DNA of 41,406 nt. Source: Tieghemiomyces parasiticus (taxonomy: Eukaryota > Kickxellomycota > Dimargaritomycetes > Dimargaritales > Dimargaritaceae). Positions within the stretch are counted from its first letter, which is position 1, and every line of letters starts with the position of its first letter. Both the position numbers and the translations under genes were made by a program. The notes beneath the pieces were generated by a model that was not told where the DNA came from, ran no database searches, and was given only the letters and a program-made list of their open reading frames with translations. Shown here one piece after another: positions 26,044-35,782 of the stretch. The DNA lies in assembly GCA_027575765.1 (NCBI GenBank), contig JANBPT010000361.1, positions 1 to 41,406 of the forward strand. Reading direction: 5' to 3'.

Positions 26044-27738
26044 ATGTCCAGCCCCGCTGACGTCCGGAAACGGATGCCCTACGAGGAGGTGCCCGGGGAG
26101 GACCCGACCGACAGTATACCCATCGCGACCTCCTCGTTAACTGGTGCGCCGCTCCAGACCGCCGACGCCGCCTCCTGCCCCTTGTCCTCGACCCAGCTCG
26201 CCGCCCCCGCCGCATCAGACAAGGCCGCAACGGTATCTACGCAGTCTGCCGCCGACGCCAGCGCGGTTCCCAGCAATTTCGTTAAGGACTGGCACAATAT
26301 TGTGCTCCTGGTGGTGCTTTACCTCCTACAAGGCGTCCCTGTGGGTCTGGCTTTCGGCAGCGTCCCGTTCCTGCTCAAGGCCAAGCTAAGCTACGCCCAG
26401 ATCGCCGTCTTCTCGCTGGCCTCCTACCCGTACTCACTCAAGCTGCTGTGGTCGCCCATCGTGGACTCGATGTATGTGCCTTCGTTCGGCCGCCGCAAGA
26501 CGTGGATCGTGCCTATTCAGTTGGCCATTGGCTTCCTCTGCCTCTGGCTCAGCACTACCGTCGACAGCTACCTGACCGACCCGGCCCCGCACATGACCAC
26601 CCTTACCCTGATCTTTTTGTCACTAGTTCTCCTCAGTGCCACTCAGGACATCGCCGTGGACGGCTGGGCTCTGACTCTACTCTCCAAGGAGAACATGTCC
26701 TATGCTTCCTCATGCCAGACCATCGGCCTTAACACGGGCTTTTTCATGTCCTTCACTGTGTTCCTGGCCTTTAACTCGGTCGAGTTTAGTAACCGCTACC
26801 TCCGCAGCGTCCCCGGCGACGTGGGTGTCCTCCCCCTGGGCGATTACCTCTGGTTCTGGGCCATCATGTACTTTTTGGTCACCCTCTATTTGGTTCTCTT
26901 CAAGGCCGAACAGCGTACTGACCCCGCCGAGGCCATGGGCGTCGCCGAGACCTATCAGACCATCTGGAGTATCATTCGCCTCCCGCACATGCGCCACTTC
27001 ATCGCAATCATGCTGGTGGCCAAGCTGGGCTTCATTGCCAACGAGTCTGTCACCGCGCTCAAACTCCTCGAGAAGGGCTTCGGCAAGGAGGACTTAGCCC
27101 TCACCGTCCTGATCGACTTCCCGTTCCAGATCATATTTGGGTATTACGCTGCCAAGTGGAGTACTGGGGACAACCCCATGCGGCCCTGGACCTACGCCTT
27201 CGTTGCCCGGCTTGTCTTAGCCGTCATCGACATGGTCATCGTGGCCTACTGCCCCACGGACGGCATCAGTACGGGCTACTTCGCCGTGGTGGTCGCTGCT
27301 ACCGTCCTAGGCTCCTTCAGCAGCACCGTGCAATTCGTTAGCATCAGTGTCTTCATGACCAACATAGCCGACCCCATCATCGGCGGCACCTACATGACTC
27401 TGCTTAACACTCTCAGCAATTTTGGCGGCACCTGGCCCAAATATTTCATCCTGGAGGCCGTCGACTACTTCACCGTGGCGACGTGCAGTGTCCCGGACAA
27501 AGCCAGTAACGCATTTTCCTGCGTCGATGAGGCGGGCAAGTCGCTCTGTGGCGAGCTGACCGGACAGTGTGTCGCTGAACGCGACGGTTACTACCTCGTC
27601 GGGGCCACCGGAATCGCCCTCGGTACCCTCTTCTTCTTCGGCTACATCTTGCCCGAGATCCGGCGGCTCGTCCGTATCCCTATCTCGGAGTGGCATCTCA
27701 AGAGTTCGAAGCCCACTGAGCTGGCCAAGGAGAAGTAA
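26044..27738 (+). CDS. SLC33A1: Acetyl-CoA transporter (SLC33A1/AT-1 family), single exon
   Basis: A 564-aa multi-pass membrane protein of the major facilitator superfamily. In animals AT-1 imports acetyl-CoA into the ER lumen for protein acetylation; the fungal role is less well known. After a polar N-terminus of about 80 residues, some 11-12 hydrophobic segments follow. Family blocks visible are the YLLQGVPVGLAFGSVPFLL helix, SYPYSLKLLWSPIVD, GRRKTW, SATQDIAVDGWALTLL, and LNTLSNFGGTWPKY near the C-terminal half. A Cys-containing loop precedes the last helix. The start ATG at 26044 sits in a good context (CCGCCATGT), and the frame upstream has only non-ATG starts. It shares a divergent promoter with the SCYL1-like gene and converges on the AGPS-like gene, 239 bp away. 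A polyadenylation signal AATAAA lies at 27844. Confidence 0.94.
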   Translation: MSSPADVRKRMPYEEVPGEDPTDSIPIATSSLTGAPLQTADAASCPLSSTQLAAPAASDKAATVSTQSAADASAVPSNFVKDWHNIVLLVVLYLLQGVPVGLAFGSVPFLLKAKLSYAQIAVFSLASYPYSLKLLWSPIVDSMYVPSFGRRKTWIVPIQLAIGFLCLWLSTTVDSYLTDPAPHMTTLTLIFLSLVLLSATQDIAVDGWALTLLSKENMSYASSCQTIGLNTGFFMSFTVFLAFNSVEFSNRYLRSVPGDVGVLPLGDYLWFWAIMYFLVTLYLVLFKAEQRTDPAEAMGVAETYQTIWSIIRLPHMRHFIAIMLVAKLGFIANESVTALKLLEKGFGKEDLALTVLIDFPFQIIFGYYAAKWSTGDNPMRPWTYAFVARLVLAVIDMVIVAYCPTDGISTGYFAVVVAATVLGSFSSTVQFVSISVFMTNIADPIIGGTYMTLLNTLSNFGGTWPKYFILEAVDYFTVATCSVPDKASNAFSCVDEAGKSLCGELTGQCVAERDGYYLVGATGIALGTLFFFGYILPEIRRLVRIPISEWHLKSSKPTELAKEK

Positions 27739-27843
27739 AGTGGTTAAACTGAGGCGGCAGCCGGACTTGTCCTGTTAGTCCCGCCCTACTACCGGTGTCT
27801 TGCGTCGTGTATTCAGTATTTGAGGTCATTTGTCTTAACCAGA

Positions 27844-27849
27844 AATAAA
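27844..27849 (+). terminator. Probable polyadenylation signal of the acetyl-CoA transporter
   Basis: AATAAA within an A-rich stretch 105 bases after the transporter stop codon, in the 239-bp convergent spacer. The position fits a 3'-end processing signal. Confidence 0.5.
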
Positions 27850-27977
27850 AAAGAGAAGCCGACCGCAGTACAAGAGAGGTTCTTTGGGGATTTATTAGTC
27901 CACCTGTAAGCTTGACGTGTCAGCAGGTTTAGTCTTTAACCATTACTTAGGTCCAAAATCAATTATTTAGCAAGGCA

Positions 27978-30900
27978 TTAAAGGTGCGAAGACAACAGGT
28001 TGGGTGGGTGGCGGTCGGCCGGGTCAGCGCCTGTGCTGTCCTCCAATCGACCGAACACGCCCGCCGGATCCAGGATGGACTTCCAAGGGCACACCTTCGC
28101 AATGGTCGCGAGCGGGGGATCGGGACAACCGGCCGGGGTTTTTATCATCCCCTCCGCGGGTAATGCCCTGGTACTCGCCTCGCTAATAGCCCGACAGACC
28201 GACCGCCATAATGTCAAATGGGCTTCCGGGAGGAAGGTCGCAGGTGGCGGGTCGCGTCCTGGCGTTGGGGACTGCAACCTCGGTGTCAGCGCCGTCGAAG
28301 GACTTGCAATCGGCTCGACGCTTGACTCTACATCTTCTATGTTGGGGCTTTGGTTCACCGGTGCTGCACTGTCTTCGTTGGCGCCATCCGTGGCTGGTTC
28401 CGCTTCTTCTCTGTCCTCGTCCACGACCCTGTCGATTAAATTCGCCATAGACCAGCCAAACGTCGTCGACAAAGCCGCGGTGCTACCGTCGCCCCGCCCA
28501 GCGGTCAGTTCGAAGCTGACAAACGGCTGGCGTTCGAGCCCTTGTAGCTGCGTCTCGACAGTGTCCCGTATATGGGCGCAGGTGCTTAGAACGTCCGACC
28601 AGGGCACAGAACACGGTACCATGTCCTATGGAGTTGGAATATTCAGCGAGGTTTCCAATGCTGGTTAACATGGGTTAGCTATAAAATACAAAGGAGGGGA
28701 GAGGGTGAATGATCTGACGCCGATGTCATCCGATCGACCGCTCGCTTCCCACGTGGCTTGTCAAAAGCCTAGGTGGTGCAGCCACTTACGAGTATACAGT
28801 TATCGAGTAGGAGCTCTTCTTGAAGGGCGGGTTGCAACTGTCGTCGAAAGGGGATGGGCATTAAAGATCATCTGCGGTTAGGAAATATAAGCGGGTCGGC
28901 CTATCTGGCTTACAAATTACGAGGTTGCTCAAAATATAGAAACTAGAAACCTTTGGTCCTTGTTACAGCTAAATAGCCGCAAAAATAATAATTACAAGGC
29001 AAATGTCCTACCTCGTGCCAGGCATCCACCCGCTCCCCAAGTTCCTCAGATGCCACGTAGCCGTAGAATGGTTTCACCGCATTGATCACTTCGCTCTGTA
29101 CGAACTTGAGCACGGGTTCGAATGACGACGCCAGGTGAACCCGTAGGATGGCGGCCCGTTCCGGTGTGAATCCGTGACGCTTGGCCAGGTAGAATGTCTC
29201 GGCGTGGCGGCACGCGCGCCGCAGCCACGTGTTAGCCGCACCTGGGGACCCTAGGCGTGACTGGGGAAATTCATGGACCCGGACGCGCTGCAGAGCAGGT
29301 AGATCCCTCTGGATCAACTGGTGCGCGCACCGGATACCGGCGGCCCAGCTAGGCAGGAGGACGGTGAGGCTGACCGTCGAAGCGGGTAGCGGGGTGGCGT
29401 GGAAGCAGGCAGCAACGATGATACCGAGAGTGCCACGCTACGAACGGTGGGCGCAAGGTATCCAGTGCGGTAGAAGGGGTTAGCCCGGGAAAAACAATAC
29501 CGGCGAGCTTGACCTAGTCATTAACATTCGAAACGTGGCCGCTACCTATGCGGCCCACCAAACGTGACTTACCGACCCAATGAAAACCGCACTCAGGTCC
29601 TGGTCGGCCCGGTGGGTCATAGTGCCTACAATATCGGGGATAGAAGGAAATTATAGTTTGGAGGATTATTAGCTACCATCTCACGGCATATAAAGGCGAA
29701 GATCGTCGGTACATCAAACCTGGTATGCAAGTATTCACAGGACAGCTTCCAGCTGTGTACTTACCTTTGGCAGTGACTGTGGTAAAGCTGTGCAGGGCCT
29801 GGCGCAGTGGCTCGCGGGAAGCGAGGTAACGATCGAACGTTGGTGATGCCAAGAGACCACCCACAGTGCCGGGGAGGCGCTGGTCATCGAAGCATTGTAA
29901 GCAAGGTGTCATGAGAGGGAAGGTTTGGGAAATTAGGGCCAGTTGCTACCCCCCCCTTGACCGATTTGCCTAGTCCTGAAGTAGGGATGCATTGCTTACA
30001 GACGAGTACCATGGTACTTTCAGTATCGATGCCTGCCTCATCCTTATAACTCACCTGAAGATCAAATCCAGGCACATGTAGCGCGTGTTGCGCCAAGTGG
30101 GCCGCCAGGTCGCGGCAGGTCATACTAATATGAATAGTTAAGCAGAAGATGGACGGTAATACAGCCATAATATAAGTATCCACGAAACAGTCGCACCTGC
30201 GATCCCTGGATGGCGCGTGGCGCCGTATACTCGGTACATACTTACCCAGCCTCGACTGTGATGGTCCGGTTCACGCCATTCAGCCGCACAATGCGGTGCA
30301 ATCGTCGCAGATCGATGCAGACTACAGGCCGGGAGGTGTCCCAGGAAATGGGACAGCGTTCTGAGCGATCACCCCTGCCTGATCCCGCCGGCATGACTTG
30401 AACCCCGTGGTGCGTGGCTTGCTGTACCAGCACCTCCACCTGGCGACATGTGTCGGGTTGTAGGACAAGGTCGGGGACAATACCGAGAGGGCGAATTATA
30501 ACGGCGGCCGCGAGCGGTTTGTGGAGGGCAGTGAGCACCTTCCAGGCTTCGACTGGAATTGGCTGGGGCAAGGTGGCTCCCCGGTTTCTGGCCAAATGAT
30601 GGACCAGGGTCACGATCAACCTGGTACTGGTATCGGGCAGCCCCTGGCTTAATTGCTGGCACCATATCAACCAGGTCCATAAACGAAGCAATCGCGGGGC
30701 GGACTGCGTATACCGGAGCCGCGTCGAATCGTCAGAGGTAGTGTAGGGCACGACCGTCCGCACGGCCTCCAGGAAGGGAAGCACGGCCTCGCTGGCAGGA
30801 AGAAGAGGCTCATCGAGCCGTGTGATAAGGTCGGGAAGGACGGCAGCCAGCTCGCAAACTGTGGCGCGGCGTCCCTTGGGAGCTGACAGTGTCCCCGATA

Positions 30901-31000
30901 GATACCGCCGCCGCCAGGTGATCCGGCGGTCAGGGTCGGGTACTTGACCACGTCGTGCTAGACAAGGAAAGCGGTGGTGGCAATAATAAAGCGAATTCAT
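27978..31000 (-). CDS. Divergent alkyl-DHAP synthase-like FAD-domain protein, peroxisomal, possibly catalytically inactive; seven exons
   Basis: Exons (high to low): 30246-31000, 30055-30124, 29765-29879, 29573-29625, 29012-29437, 28790-28837, 27978-28625. Introns are 121, 175, 139, 135, 174 and 164 bp, and all phases agree. The product is 704 aa. From about residue 168 the order matches alkyldihydroxyacetonephosphate synthase: VPDLVLQPD, pyrophosphate-loop-like GSGRG (206-210), CIDLRRLHRI, VEAG, GTVGGLLAS (279-287), FIGSRGTLGII (328-338, with Arg for the usual Glu of SEGTLG), FYLAKRHGFTPE (413-424), SVPWSDV (495-501) and ILDPAGVFGR (673-682). The His-His-His-Gly motif expected before that last block is replaced by MIKTPAGC (649-656). 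A Pro/acidic insert fills about 553-622. The last residues, SHL, fit a PTS1 peroxisomal signal. AGPS makes alkyl-DHAP for ether lipids; whether this protein does so is doubtful. The N-terminal 165 residues are unrecognised. Confidence 0.8.
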
Positions 31001-31964
31001 TAGTAAAGCCCTGCTCCAGTGGCCGCGCAATAGGTCGTATGAGCGACAGAATAGGCGTTACACATTCGCATGTAAGGCCTTCGTCGTACACATGGGCGTG
31101 AAGGCCTGTCATAGTTTAGACTTAGAAAGCTGCGACCCTAGTCAGGGCACGGGAGTTTTGGCCACATACCTGACTCAAAGGGAAAGGACGGGTTACCGTG
31201 CAGCATTGGCTCCCGCGGTGCTGTTGGGGTCGATGCGGCAGTGGCGGATGTGACAGCGAACATTGAAGTGGCAATGGGAGATGCAGTCACGGCAGGTTAT
31301 GCTTCAGGGCAATGTTGACGAAATGGAATGGGCTGCGTTGGCAGATGCGCGAAGTAGAGGCCAGCCCCCAGTGGTCACCCAAGCTACAGGCATGGCCAGT
31401 ACCTAGTGGACTGGGAACTGTTCATTGTATGCAAAGCATGTGTGTGGAGACCAGGTTCACGTGCCGCCCCCTCCCACCCTACACGCCAACAGTCAACCCC
31501 AGTTTTCGGCGTTATGCAAGAGGTAAGGTACACAAGGTGGAGTACTGAAGCCAGAAGGTCCGCAACCTCCTGCTGGGCCCTGAAGCTCTGGCCACGAAGG
31601 AGTGTGTGCGATGGATTGGTTCCTCAAACATAGCTTTGGCTATACCGCTCATCATCCGTATGGAGCCAAGTTAGTCCGAGCGCCACTGTGACGTATCAGT
31701 AAGCGCACCCTGCAGTTGACTGACTTACCTAGGCGGAAAATGACATGGTTGGCCTGAACTAGCGGTTGGGGTGGGGGCTAGGGAATCAGCGTCGTCACCC
31801 TAATGACCCGGCGGAACTTCCCTTTCGACTCACCCAATACTCTAGGACTCACCCCCGAGAGTCCATTGCCCCGCATCTCACTTTGCTCATTTCGGTTTAA
31901 GCCGACTCTCCACCTCCCTTCCGCATTGCCCTATTCCACCCGGTCTGCTACCTACTCAGTCAAT
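31001..31964. promoter_or_regulatory. Divergent spacer upstream of the AGPS-like gene and the HAD phosphatase
   Basis: About 960 bp between divergent start codons with no conserved frame. On the minus strand a strong donor (CTAG/GTAAGTC at 31729/31728) and a CAG acceptor at 31011-31013 just before the AGPS-like ATG could define a 718-bp 5'UTR intron. On the plus strand, the phosphatase frame is open upstream of its ATG to an alternative ATG at 31803. Confidence 0.35.
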
Positions 31965-33688
31965 ATGCCACCCCAGCCGCAGAAGCTTGTTAACAAGGAA
32001 GACTTTCACACTTTTGTCGACCAGTTCGATACCTTCCTCCTCGACTGCGACGGTGTACTCTGGCACGGTTCGGAGCTCATCGATGGGGTTCCCGAGACAC
32101 TAGATTACCTGCGCAAACAAGGTAGGTTAGTGGCTAAATTTGAGGTCGCCGTGGCCGACAGAGACTGCAGTATCAATCGGGCCTGAGCAGGAACGATACC
32201 ATCATGCTTTAACCATGCAAGAAAACGCCTCCGTCTCACCCGACGTACCCCCTATATATGTATTTCTCCGTACTAGGCAAACGTATCATTTTCGTGACCA
32301 ACAACAGCACCAAGTCCCGCCGCGCCTACACCAAGAAGTTTGAAAAAATGGGTATCAGCGCCAGTCCGGTAAGCGGGAAGGCTAAAGTGCGCCAGCACCG
32401 GTAGTGTTTCACTGTTGCTCAAAATGAGCTGTGCTGGTCTGCCAGCCCAGACACCCAGAAGGTCTGGCTTACTCGATCGTTCGCTGGTTATCTCGACCCC
32501 TCGACGTATAATTAGTTAACCGTCACCCTACTTCCCCCACTGTAATCTATTTACTATCACCAGGAGGAGATTTTTGGCTCGGCTTTCGCGACCGCCGTGT
32601 ATCTCAGCAAGGTCGAGAAGCTAGAAGATGGAAAACAGGTGTTTGTTATCGGTCAGGACGGCATCAAGGAGGAATTCGCTGAAGTCGGCATTCCGGTGGC
32701 CGCTGTAGAGGTAAGTGGTGAGATCAAGACTTCCTGGTGCGGGCTTGGTAATTGAGGGGTGGGCCTACAGGGTTGGTAGCGGGCCCAAATTAACTCCGTC
32801 CAACGCACCTACCATATCTGATCCCTCTCCCTTCTAAATGCGGTCAATTTACAGGACGAGAACAAGCCCATGACCGACGAGGACTGGGCTAAAATCACGC
32901 CGGACGACAAGGTAAGCTATTTATCCCGGCCGTGCATCGAATTAATCTGACCGCGGGTGCCCTACCTCTGCATGCGCGGTGGCCGTACCGAAATGTTTGG
33001 TCCGGCTAAACTCACCCAAACGACACCCCAACCCTACTTCCGCCACCCGCCTTACCTGCAAACAGATCGGCGCCGTGGTCATCGGCTTCGACACCCACAT
33101 CAACTACCGCAAGTACGCCCAGGCCCATACTTACATCACCCGGGTGCCAGGCTGTCGCTTCATCGCCACCAACACTGATAGCACGTTCCCCGCCGCGGGA
33201 GCCCTCTTCCCAGGCACGGGTGCTCTGGTTTCCGTACTTCAGTCATCCACAGGACGCGACCCCACCATCATTGGCAAACCGCACTCCACCATGATGAATT
33301 GCATTTTTGAGAAATACCAGCTCGACCCCCAACGCACCTGTATGGTGGGCGACCGGCTCAATACCGACATCCAGTTCGGTATCAACGGTGGCACGTCAAC
33401 CCTCCTGGTTCTCACTGGTAAGTTTGAGCTGCAAGATGTTATATTCTCTACCTGTCACGTTCTGATGGCAGGTATGGTCGCTGGAAACCACTCCCCCACC
33501 CCCTCTCACCACCTATTGAACTGAAGCTGATCCATGTGTCCACACACTCCTCCCTGTCAACGTTACCCACCTTTGGATTAATTCCAGGTGTTACCGACGA
33601 GGCCCACCTGCATGAGCAGCTGCCGGAGGTCACACCGACTTACTACACTCAAAGCTTTGGTGGGATCGGATTGGCCGCACAGCAGTAA
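31965..33688 (+). CDS. PHO13: HAD-family p-nitrophenylphosphatase / phosphoglycolate phosphatase, six exons
   Basis: A C2-cap HAD phosphatase that removes toxic side products such as 2-phosphoglycolate and 4-phosphoerythronate in the cytosol. Exons: 31965-32121, 32277-32368, 32564-32710, 32855-32911, 33066-33417, 33588-33688. Introns are 155, 195, 144, 154 and 170 bp, phases 1,0,0,0,1. The product is 301 aa, near the usual 300-320. Motif I is [11 protein letters not shown] with nucleophile D27 and acid D29; motif II is VTNNSTKSR (T60); motif III is IIGKPHS (K222); motif IV is [13 protein letters not shown] (D247, D252). ATNTDSTFP is the substrate-loop block typical of Pho13/PGP. The ATG at 31965 matches family N-termini. 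An in-frame ATG at 31803 would add 54 residues with some mitochondrial-signal character and is less likely. AATAAA at 33833 is a plausible polyadenylation signal. Confidence 0.95.
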
Positions 33689-34239
33689 GAGTTTTTGCAA
33701 GTGAGAGAAGGCACCTCTGCCTACTGGATTGTATCTGCTTTCCCAATGAAGAAAATCCGGTTAGAGTTCCCCGACGTGGCCTGAGCTCATTAAGACAGCG
33801 CCGCTGTTAATACGCTGGCATTCCCTCATAGCAATAAATGGGACCAAGACTCCTGCGATAATGGCTGGATCCGTCGACTTATCTTTCTATACTGTCCAGG
33901 TTTAGGCCCACACACACTATGTTTTATCAGTCCTACGATACATCACCAATATATGCGAGTCAATTTCAACCGCTAATGCCCCTATTAGCCATTTTCACAT
34001 TCCGGGTTGCGGGAAGGCCAACTTCATTATCCGATTCAATGGTACACTAATGACATCCCTGGGGGTGGGCTTGCCTTCTCCCCTAGACGCTTGAATCAAA
34101 GCTCTAGCCTAGATCTTACCCCCACATAGAATTGTTTTGGAAGTTAGGAAGCTTTAAAAAAAGCAGGGTGTGTATTGGGGAGGGGGAAGGTGGGGTTTGG
34201 AGGGTGCGTAAAGAGGAGGGGGTTGGGAAAAGAAGATAC
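33689..34239. other. Convergent 3' spacer between the phosphatase and eL6
   Basis: These 551 bp between two converging stop codons have no gene-like frame. They contain AATAAA at 33833-33838 for the phosphatase transcript and a purine-rich plus strand (pyrimidine-rich on the minus strand) next to the eL6 stop. Confidence 0.4.
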
Positions 34240-34818
34240 TTAAAACTTCATGAGGTGGGGGGCCTGGCCCTTCTTCAGGGTGAAGCGGGAACCGAGGTAC
34301 TCCTTAAGCATGGGCGTCTTGTTGATCTGTTCCAGGAGGATGTTGTCAACGTTCTTCTGAAGCTGGATGCGCGCCTCGGGGACGGCCTCGGGCTTGGCGG
34401 CCTTGTCACCAAAGAAGCGAGCCTCGCCCAGCTGCGTGCGGGTCTTGTGTTCGCGCTTGAACAGGTCGTCGGTCAGCTCAGCGGGGAGCTGGGCGTTGGA
34501 CAGGTCCAGCTTGGTGGAGGTGGCCACGACGTAGACCTGGTCAACGCGCTTGAGGGGCACACCGTTGGCGGCGAAGGGGCCGGACACGAGCAGCAGACCG
34601 CTCTCCAGACGCTTCAGGAACACGACGCGCTTGCCACGGAAGCGACCGGCCAGGAGGATCAGCACGGTCCCGGGGGTGATGGAGGAGCGCACCTTGGACG
34701 GGCGGCTGGTCCGGAACACGGCCTTCTTGGCACGCACATCCTCGGCCGGGTAAAAGCCGTTGGCGTCGAGCTGGGGGGTGGCGTTAGCCAGGAAGCTGTT
34801 GAAGCGGTGGGCAGCCAT
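34240..34818 (-). CDS. RPL6: 60S ribosomal protein eL6
   Basis: A structural protein of the large ribosomal subunit, 192 aa. Core blocks RSSITPGTVLILLAGRFRGK, RVVFLKRLESGLLLVSGPF, NGVPLKRVDQVYVVATSTK and the C-terminal KTPMLKEYL..FTLKKGQ..PHLMKF are highly typical of eL6. Length is close to yeast Rpl6 (176) and shorter than animal forms with their basic N-terminal extension. The start chosen is the ATG at 34816-34818, just after a likely intron acceptor at 34831-34832; an upstream ATG at 34870-34872 would lie inside that intron. Codon use is strongly GC-ending and uniform, as expected for a highly expressed gene. The gene converges on the phosphatase and is divergent from the Cwc21 gene. Confidence 0.96.
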   Translation of the reverse strand: MAAHRFNSFLANATPQLDANGFYPAEDVRAKKAVFRTSRPSKVRSSITPGTVLILLAGRFRGKRVVFLKRLESGLLLVSGPFAANGVPLKRVDQVYVVATSTKLDLSNAQLPAELTDDLFKREHKTRTQLGEARFFGDKAAKPEAVPEARIQLQKNVDNILLEQINKTPMLKEYLGSRFTLKKGQAPHLMKF

Positions 34819-34830
34819 TGTACAAATCTT

Positions 34831-35138
34831 CTGAGCGGGAATGTGGCAACGGTTAATGATGTGCGGATTCATGTAGGAGTTAGTATTGCAGAGATGTAAA
34901 ACCTGAGATTCAGGTTATGTCGGCCAGTCAATCAGAATTTACCCCTTCGCACGCCGGCTATCGGATATCACGCGTCCATCCATCCATCAGCCCACCCGTG
35001 GTCAGAAATGGCTGTTTTGACTTCATCGGGCTGTAAGCCCAGCGCAGGTGACGACGGCACCCATATCGGATGAGGGGATGGATGGATAGACGGTGGGCGG
35101 GCGGGCAGAGGATGGGTAAAGCAGGTGGCTCTACCTAC
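34831..35138 (-). other. Probable 5'UTR intron of eL6
   Basis: On the minus strand a donor GTAGGTAG begins at 35138 and follows a pyrimidine-rich leader. A perfect branch-point TACTAAC lies at 34879-34885, and the acceptor CAG ends at 34831, 13 bases before the ATG. The intron would be 308 bp. There is no ATG in the upstream exon as read, so the intron is entirely in the untranslated leader. Introns at or near the start codon are common in fungal ribosomal protein genes. Confidence 0.6.
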
Positions 35139-35782
35139 TTTTGAAACACCGGTACGTACGGGGTTCGTGAAGAGAAGTGTAGAGAAGAGAAGGATCGATA
35201 TCAAATTGGATGGGCTAGTCCCTGTATAACTTGGCTGAGTTTTCAATCATAGTGTGATGGCCACCTACAGCTCTGAAGGTGCAGGTGGCCTCACTGACTG
35301 CGGTGATGGTAGCAGGGGGGCCTATAGGGTTGGGCTATTAGTCCAACGCTGCGACAAGCTAGGCTCACATCGTTGGCTCAGCCTAATCTCTATAAGCTAA
35401 TGGGGGGGGGGTAAAAAAATGTACCACGCGGGTCCCACTTATCAGGTTGGCCGAATGGAAAAATGTCATAGGAATCACCACCACCCGCCCACTGACACTG
35501 TCAATCTGCTGGCGATACTCCCGTATTCCTCCTATGCTCCCTGTTCCAACCGTGCCTATCTAAACCGGGCATATGGCACGCGCGTGTCGCTGATATTCTA
35601 TAGAATCTTTATGCCCTAAGTTTTAGCATCAACCCCTTAACCAATTCTTTGTCACGGTTTGGCCCGCAAAGAGAATTTGGTCACATTTAACTCTACTATC
35701 ATATCCACTGCCGTTTAATATCCCTTTTGGGGTCTTCACCTGCGTAACCTCCTTATATTGACCGTCCTTCCAATCATCCACT
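35139..35782. promoter_or_regulatory. Divergent spacer, eL6 leader and Cwc21 promoter
   Basis: No gene-like frame. The left end holds the pyrimidine-rich (minus strand) leader and likely transcription start of eL6, at about 35140-35200. The centre has a G10 tract at 35402-35411. The right end leads into the Cwc21 start at 35783. No HomolD or other known ribosomal-protein promoter box was confidently found. Confidence 0.35.

Noticed and set aside
28000..28668. 222-codon plus-strand frame
   Set aside because: Antisense to the last exon of the AGPS-like gene, whose minus-strand product shows family blocks and correct splice phases.
31803..31964. In-frame upstream extension of the HAD phosphatase
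   Set aside because: Family members start near the ATG at 31965; the extension is probably 5' leader, though a mitochondrial form cannot be excluded.
34132..34899. 255-codon open frame on the plus strand
   Set aside because: It is the antisense of the eL6 gene; its Gly/Val/Leu-rich product follows from the GC-rich codon use of eL6.
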